From: an uncultured Lachnospiraceae bacterium
GTDB lineage: Bacteria > Bacillota > Clostridia > Lachnospirales > Lachnospiraceae
Direction of reading: 5' to 3'
DNA: 64,000 nucleotides
Assembly (NCBI GenBank): GCA_900539715.1
Contig: UQDA01000001.1
Span: forward strand, 137,558-201,557
A program made the position numbers and the translations under genes. Each line of letters opens with the position of its first letter. Positions within the stretch are counted from its first letter, which is position 1. The notes under the pieces were generated by a model that was given only the letters and a program-made list of their open reading frames with translations, was not told the origin of the DNA and did no database searches. Positions 60,324 through 64,000 of the stretch are shown piece after piece.

Positions 60324-60577
60324 GTATAAATTTTCACATATTATTCACTTTTTTAAGAATTTTATGCATAAATATTCCCAATTGTACTGTATATACATCA
60401 AAATATGCATGCCTTTAAGGAAATCCCTGTCTGTCCGGGATTTCACACTTTTTTCGCAATTTTATCGCAGATTCATCACAGCTTTTCAACAGTTCCAACA
60501 CAATTTCCCCTTATACTGCAAAGCATAGAAACAAAAAAGCGCAATAAGCTTTCAAATAGCAAAAGGAGTGAATTTTC

Positions 60578-62008
60578 ATGTACGAATACGAAAATCAGAA
60601 TATCAACAACGAACAACAAACCTATCAATATCAGGATATCCCATCCGGCAGCCCGCTGCCCCAGCCGCGCCCTCCTAAAAAGAAAAAGGGGAACGCCGCC
60701 CGCATCGCCAAAAAGGCCGGGGCCATCGCACTGAGCGCCGTTTTATTCGGCGGCATCGCTTCAGGAACTTTTCTTGCTGTCAACTACGCCGCAGGCTACA
60801 GCCCCTCAGTCGCCAATGCAGCAAATACGCCTGATGCTTCAGTAAATCAGACTGACAGTACCCAGCAGGCGAGCTCCCTGCTGAAAGCGACCAGCTCTCC
60901 CGACGGACAGACAGCTTCCGGAGCTCTCGATGTTTCTTCCGTTGCCTCCTCCGTCATGCCCTCCATCGTTTCCATTACGAACAAATCCGTTCAGGAAGTG
61001 CAAAACTATTTCAACATGTTCGGATATGGAGGACACAGCCAACAGGTTGAAAGCGAAAGCGTCGGCTCCGGCATCATCATTGGTAAAAACGACAGTGAGC
61101 TTCTCATCGTGACAAACTACCATGTCGTCCAAAACGCCGACACCCTTTCCGCAAGCTTTATTGATAACTCTGTCTGCGAAGCAAATTTAAAGGGAACCGA
61201 TCCTGATAACGATCTGGCGGTAATCGCAATTCCGTTATCCAGCATTTCTGAAAGTACCATGGGACAGATAAAAGTCGCGACTATCGGGGATTCCGATACG
61301 CTTAAGGTCGGCGAACAGGTTGTCGCTATCGGCAACGCCTTAGGCTACGGCCAGTCTGTTACCACAGGCATTGTGAGCGCTACAAACCGTACTATCAGCA
61401 CCTCTGTTACAAAAAATGCGGAAAACGTTCCTTCCTATATCCAGACAGATGCCGCTATCAACCCCGGAAACTCCGGCGGAGCCCTCGTCAACATGAACGG
61501 CGAAGTCATCGGCATCAACTCCGCAAAGCTTGCCAGCACCGAAGTAGAAGGCATGGGATATGCGATTCCCGTATCAAGGGTTTCCGATATCATCGAAACG
61601 CTGATGAATGAAACAACCCGCAGCAAGGTTTCCTCTGATCAGCAATCGGCCCTCGGCATTTCCGGGCTCACCGTTGACGCCACCGTAACAAATGCATACG
61701 GAATCCCTTCCGGAGTATACGTTGCAGAGGTTACAGAAAACGGCAGCGCACAGACAGCGGGCATCAAAGCCGGAGATGTCATTACCAAATTTGATGGAAA
61801 AACCGTTTCCGATATTCAGGAATTAAAAGATATGCTTCAATATTACGCAGCCGGCGAAACCGTCACCGTTACCGTAAAAACTCCCGGTCATGCAAATACC
61901 TATGAAGAACGCGAATTCTCTGTGACCCTCAGCTCCGCGCTGAGTACAGAGGCAGAAACAGAAACAGAAGATTCAGCTGTTAACAGAGGAAATATCATCA
62001 TTCACTGA
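60578..62008 (+). CDS. htrA: HtrA/DegP-type serine protease (S1C) with PDZ domain
   Basis: A 476-residue membrane-anchored protease. The N-terminus is cytoplasmic and Gln/Pro-rich, with one membrane helix (about 50-70), then a low-complexity linker. The trypsin-like domain has a full triad: H182 in TNYHVV, D212 in DNDLAVI, S299 in NPGNSGGALVN. A C-terminal PDZ follows (GVYVAEVTENGSAQTAGIKAGDVITKFDGK). It degrades misfolded envelope proteins. ATG at 60578 has AGGAG upstream. Confidence 0.95.
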   Translation: MYEYENQNINNEQQTYQYQDIPSGSPLPQPRPPKKKKGNAARIAKKAGAIALSAVLFGGIASGTFLAVNYAAGYSPSVANAANTPDASVNQTDSTQQASSLLKATSSPDGQTASGALDVSSVASSVMPSIVSITNKSVQEVQNYFNMFGYGGHSQQVESESVGSGIIIGKNDSELLIVTNYHVVQNADTLSASFIDNSVCEANLKGTDPDNDLAVIAIPLSSISESTMGQIKVATIGDSDTLKVGEQVVAIGNALGYGQSVTTGIVSATNRTISTSVTKNAENVPSYIQTDAAINPGNSGGALVNMNGEVIGINSAKLASTEVEGMGYAIPVSRVSDIIETLMNETTRSKVSSDQQSALGISGLTVDATVTNAYGIPSGVYVAEVTENGSAQTAGIKAGDVITKFDGKTVSDIQELKDMLQYYAAGETVTVTVKTPGHANTYEEREFSVTLSSALSTEAETETEDSAVNRGNIIIH

Positions 62009-62028
62009 CTGGAAAATATAATTTTTAG

Positions 62029-62067
62029 AAAAAATCGCCGCCACCCGTTTTTCGGATGACGGCGATT
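62029..62067 (-). terminator. Terminator of the CorC/HlyC-type gene
   Basis: Minus strand AATCGCCG (62067-62060) pairs with CGGCGATT (62040-62033), with inner CCG/CGG, and is followed by six T. It lies 34 bases past the stop at 62102. Confidence 0.8.
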
Positions 62068-62101
62068 CTACGCTTCTCTCACAAAATTATCTTCTGCTAT
62101 C

Positions 62102-63493
62102 TTACTTTTTCTCGTCTTTCTCTTTTTCCCACCAGCCTCTGCGGCTTTCCTTTTCTTCTTCCTCCTGCTCGTCTTTTTCAACAATTATCTTTTTCACAAG
62201 AGCAGTATCTACCCGCTGGTCCTCCAGCTTCTCCACATGTATCTGCAGCCCGTTTACCTCAACGTCGAACTCGCTCCCGTCTGCAGGAATCGTCCGCAGG
62301 CAGCTGAATATCATACCGCCCAGCGTATCATAATCCATATCCTCCGGCAGCTCGATATCCAGCGCCTCCGCGATATCTTCGATATAAGCGCCGCCCGATA
62401 TCCGCCAGAGATTCTCTTCCAGCTGTACGATTTCCGGAGGCTCCGTAGGATCAAATTCATCATAAATATTCCCGACGATTTCCTCAAGCAGATCTTCCAT
62501 CGTTATCACGCCCGCCGTCTGACCATATTCATCGATGACTATCGCGATATGCACCTTTCCTTTCTGCATGTCGCGGAACAAGTCGTCCGCATGGATGGTA
62601 TCAGGGACAAAATAAGGCTTTCTTAAAAGTCCCTTCAATCCTTCCGGGCTGTCACTTCTTCTATCCAGCAGATAATCCCTTGCATTTAAAATCCCGACAA
62701 TATCATTGATATCCTCATCGTAGACCGGATATCGGGACAAACCGCTTTCACGAATCGTTTTTAATATCTCCTCATCCGTCTCATCAATCGAAAATGCTAC
62801 CACATCAGGCTCGCGCGTCATCGCATCGCGCACTGAAATATCATCAAACCGGAACACATTCTGAATCCATTCCTGCTCTTCCTGATCTATTGTTCCTTTC
62901 TCTCCGCCCAAATCTACCATCATGCGGATTTCTTCTTCCGTTACAGCTTCCTCTTCTGACTCCGTTTTCATATGAAGAAGACGCAGCATCAGGTTTGTCG
63001 ATTTTGATAAAAACCAGATGACCGGACGCATCACAACTGCCAGCCCGCCTACAACACCGCTTGTAAATCTTGCCACTTCCATAGGTTTCTGCATCGCAAT
63101 CCGCTTAGGAACAAGCTCGCCGAAGATGAGCGTGAAATATGACAAAATAATCGTTATCACAATGACTGCAAGCGCATCGAGCACGGCAGGGCTGATCACC
63201 GTAAATCCAAGGTCCTCATAAATCCAGTCTACCAAATACCCTGAAAAACTGTCTGCCGCAAACGCACTTCCCAAAAATCCTGCCAGTGTGATGCCGACCT
63301 GTATCGTCGATAAAAACGCATTCGGCTCTTCCACCAGCTTCAGCAGCCTTCCCGCCTTTTTATCCCCTTCTTCCTCCATCTTCCTCAGCTTCGCACTGTT
63401 CAGCGAAACGACTGCTATTTCTGATGCCGCAAAAAATGCGTTCAGAAATATCAAAACTACCTGTACCAATAACTGTCTGGGTATAGAACTCAA
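62102..63493 (-). CDS. CNNM/CorC (HlyC) family divalent-cation transporter
   Basis: A 463-residue protein. The DUF21/CNNM membrane domain (residues 1-190, including LIFLNAFFAASEIAVVSLN and VGITLAGFLGSAFAA) is followed by two CBS domains (VRDAMTREPDVVAFSIDET and FVPDTIHADDLFRDMQKGKVHIAIVIDEYGQTAGVITMEDLLEEIVG) and a CorC_HlyC domain. A highly charged Glu/Lys tail ends it. Family members export Mg2+ or Co2+ (MpfA-type) and were once called hemolysins. The TTG at 63493 has AAGGAG upstream. A leader with its own terminator precedes it. Confidence 0.92.
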   Translation of the reverse strand: MSSIPRQLLVQVVLIFLNAFFAASEIAVVSLNSAKLRKMEEEGDKKAGRLLKLVEEPNAFLSTIQVGITLAGFLGSAFAADSFSGYLVDWIYEDLGFTVISPAVLDALAVIVITIILSYFTLIFGELVPKRIAMQKPMEVARFTSGVVGGLAVVMRPVIWFLSKSTNLMLRLLHMKTESEEEAVTEEEIRMMVDLGGEKGTIDQEEQEWIQNVFRFDDISVRDAMTREPDVVAFSIDETDEEILKTIRESGLSRYPVYDEDINDIVGILNARDYLLDRRSDSPEGLKGLLRKPYFVPDTIHADDLFRDMQKGKVHIAIVIDEYGQTAGVITMEDLLEEIVGNIYDEFDPTEPPEIVQLEENLWRISGGAYIEDIAEALDIELPEDMDYDTLGGMIFSCLRTIPADGSEFDVEVNGLQIHVEKLEDQRVDTALVKKIIVEKDEQEEEEKESRRGWWEKEKDEKK

Positions 63494-63587
63494 AATAACT
63501 CTCTCCTTTTTCTCGTATCAATGCTCATACCATACAAATTGTATCATTCTTCTCTTTTCTGCGTTCTCCATGCAAAAAAACACAAAA

Positions 63588-63626
63588 AGACATAACCCGT
63601 CAAGGATTTCTCAACAGGCTATGTCT
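63588..63626 (-). terminator. Leader terminator upstream of the CorC/HlyC-type gene
   Basis: On the minus strand a 13-bp stem (AGACATAGCCTGT with ACGGGTTATGTCT, two wobble pairs) has a 13-base loop and is followed by TTTTTGTG and a second T run. The 5' arm is formed by the last codons of the 26-codon leader frame. It lies about 90 bases before the transporter start. Confidence 0.75.
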
Positions 63627-63691
63627 CTTGTTTTTATATTCGCAATGTTATCCAGAAAATTCGTTTCCCCGTCTGGGTCCGCGTTATCCAT
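63611..63691 (-). CDS. 26-codon acidic leader peptide (putative attenuator)
   Basis: ATG at 63691, with AAGGA about 10 bases upstream, opens 26 codons: MDNADPDGETNFLDNI then ANIKTRDIAC, stop at 63613-63611. It starts about 40 bases after a near-consensus promoter and its last six codons form the 5' arm of an intrinsic terminator. The N-terminus is Asp/Pro-rich, like the ribosome-destabilising start of MgtL. I infer a leader peptide controlling the transporter gene; a free-standing small RNA or peptide is the alternative. Confidence 0.5.
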   Translation of the reverse strand: MDNADPDGETNFLDNIANIKTRDIAC

Positions 63692-63730
63692 GAAAACTGT
63701 ATCCTTTCTTATCGTAATATGACTTTTTCA

Positions 63731-63760
63731 ATTATAACTGTATAGAAGGGATTCTGTCAA
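63731..63760 (-). promoter_or_regulatory. Strong sigma-A promoter of the transporter leader
   Basis: Minus strand perfect TTGACA (63760-63755), 18-base spacer, perfect TATAAT (63736-63731). It drives the leader peptide and, by read-through, the CorC/HlyC-type gene. Confidence 0.85.
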
Positions 63761-63788
63761 GAACATTTTCACTTTTCAGTTTACAACA

Positions 63789-63820
63789 AAAAACCCCGAA
63801 AAATCAATTTCCGAGGTTTT
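63789..63820 (-). terminator. Terminator after the tRNA-Cys/tRNA-Glu unit
   Basis: Minus strand ACCTCGGAAA pairs with the TTTTTCGGGGT arm around TTGA, followed by a T run, just after tRNA-Cys. Confidence 0.75.
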
Positions 63821-63825
63821 GTCAG

Positions 63826-63896
63826 AGGCGCGAACCGGATTTGAACCGGTGATAAGGGTGTTGCAGACCCGTGCCTTACCACTTGGCTATCGCGCC
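63826..63896 (-). tRNA. tRNA-Cys (GCA anticodon)
   Basis: A 71-base tRNA on the minus strand. Acceptor GGCGCGA pairs with the TTCGCGCC end, discriminator T, and the anticodon loop CTGCAAC lies within GGGT/ACCC. The T arm is ACCGGTTCAAATCCGGT. Confidence 0.93.
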
Positions 63897-63928
63897 ATAT
63901 CTAATTATATGCTTTACACTTGTAAAAA

Positions 63929-64000
63929 TGACTCCAACGGGAATCGAACCCGTGTTACCGCCGTGAAAGGGCGATGTCTTAACCGCTTGACCATGGAGCC
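63929..64000 (-). tRNA. tRNA-Glu (TTC anticodon)
   Basis: A 72-base tRNA whose first base is the last base of the window on the minus strand. Acceptor GGCTCCA pairs with TGGAGTC, discriminator A. The anticodon loop CTTTCAC reads TTC. The T arm is ACGGGTTCGATTCCCGT. It is probably co-transcribed with tRNA-Cys. Confidence 0.93.

Noticed and set aside
1..64000. CRISPR arrays, rRNA genes or insertion sequences
   Set aside because: No regularly spaced repeats, no rRNA-like sequence, and no transposase or terminal repeats were seen.

Overview
The window reads as chromosome of a low-to-mid GC Firmicute of the class Clostridia, most likely Lachnospiraceae. The signs are strong AGGAGG-type ribosome sites, a YtaF-type sporulation membrane protein, SpoVG- and SpoVT-like proteins, and gut-anaerobe maltodextrin enzymes. 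It has two halves. Roughly 1-34.9 kb is accessory DNA dominated by one long minus-strand conjugation operon. Roughly 35.1-64 kb is ordinary chromosome.

Accessory half. Bases 1-3.8 kb are AT-rich. They carry a partial gene, a TraX-like membrane protein, a small secreted protein, and a plus-strand regulatory operon: XRE repressor, LytTR response regulator and AgrB-like peptidase. No AgrC or AgrD is visible. From about 34.8 kb down to 3.8 kb runs an integrative and conjugative element (ICE). Read in the direction of transcription, it encodes an ArdA-like antirestriction protein, an LPD28-like protein, a Dam-family methylase, an AbrB-like regulator, a 908-residue anchored coiled-coil protein, YodL-like and SpoVG-like proteins and a Flp-like prepilin. 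A complete Tad-type pilus machine follows (prepilin peptidase, CpaB, TadZ, TadA, TadB, TadC, two TadE-like pseudopilins). After it come a type IV secretion set (secreted 568-aa protein, VirB2-like, VirB6-like, VirB3/PrgI-like, split VirB4), a C5 DNA methyltransferase, an amidoligase, a gamma-glutamylcyclotransferase and an NlpC/P60 hydrolase. It ends with a candidate oriT, RHH accessory protein, MobP-type relaxase, TOPRIM primase-like protein, VirD4 coupling protein and a small winged-helix protein. No integrase is in view, so the left end lies outside the window. The right end abuts the 3' end of rlmD/rumA.

Chromosomal half. It holds rlmD, a YhaM-type exoribonuclease, a degenerate HtrA-like protein, mutS2, a two-component pair, tRNA-Ser, ytaF, superoxide dismutase, a HAD phosphatase and tRNA-Gly. 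These are followed by a maltodextrin cluster (GH31 glucosidase, MalQ, pullulanase), a DUF1275 protein, two lipoproteins, an MBOAT/DHHW acylation pair, a polar amino-acid ABC transporter, an intact HtrA and a CorC/HlyC-type CNNM transporter. Two tRNA genes (Cys, Glu) end the window.

Most interesting points: a Tad pilus fused into a conjugation operon; the amidoligase/cyclotransferase/NlpC trio beside the T4SS; three intrinsic terminators inside or leading the transfer operon, suggesting antitermination control; a candidate IncP-like nic site; a probable CTG-started methylase; and, upstream of the CorC-type gene, a strong promoter, a 26-codon acidic leader ORF and a terminator whose 5' arm lies in the ORF's last codons, which looks like a translation-coupled attenuator.
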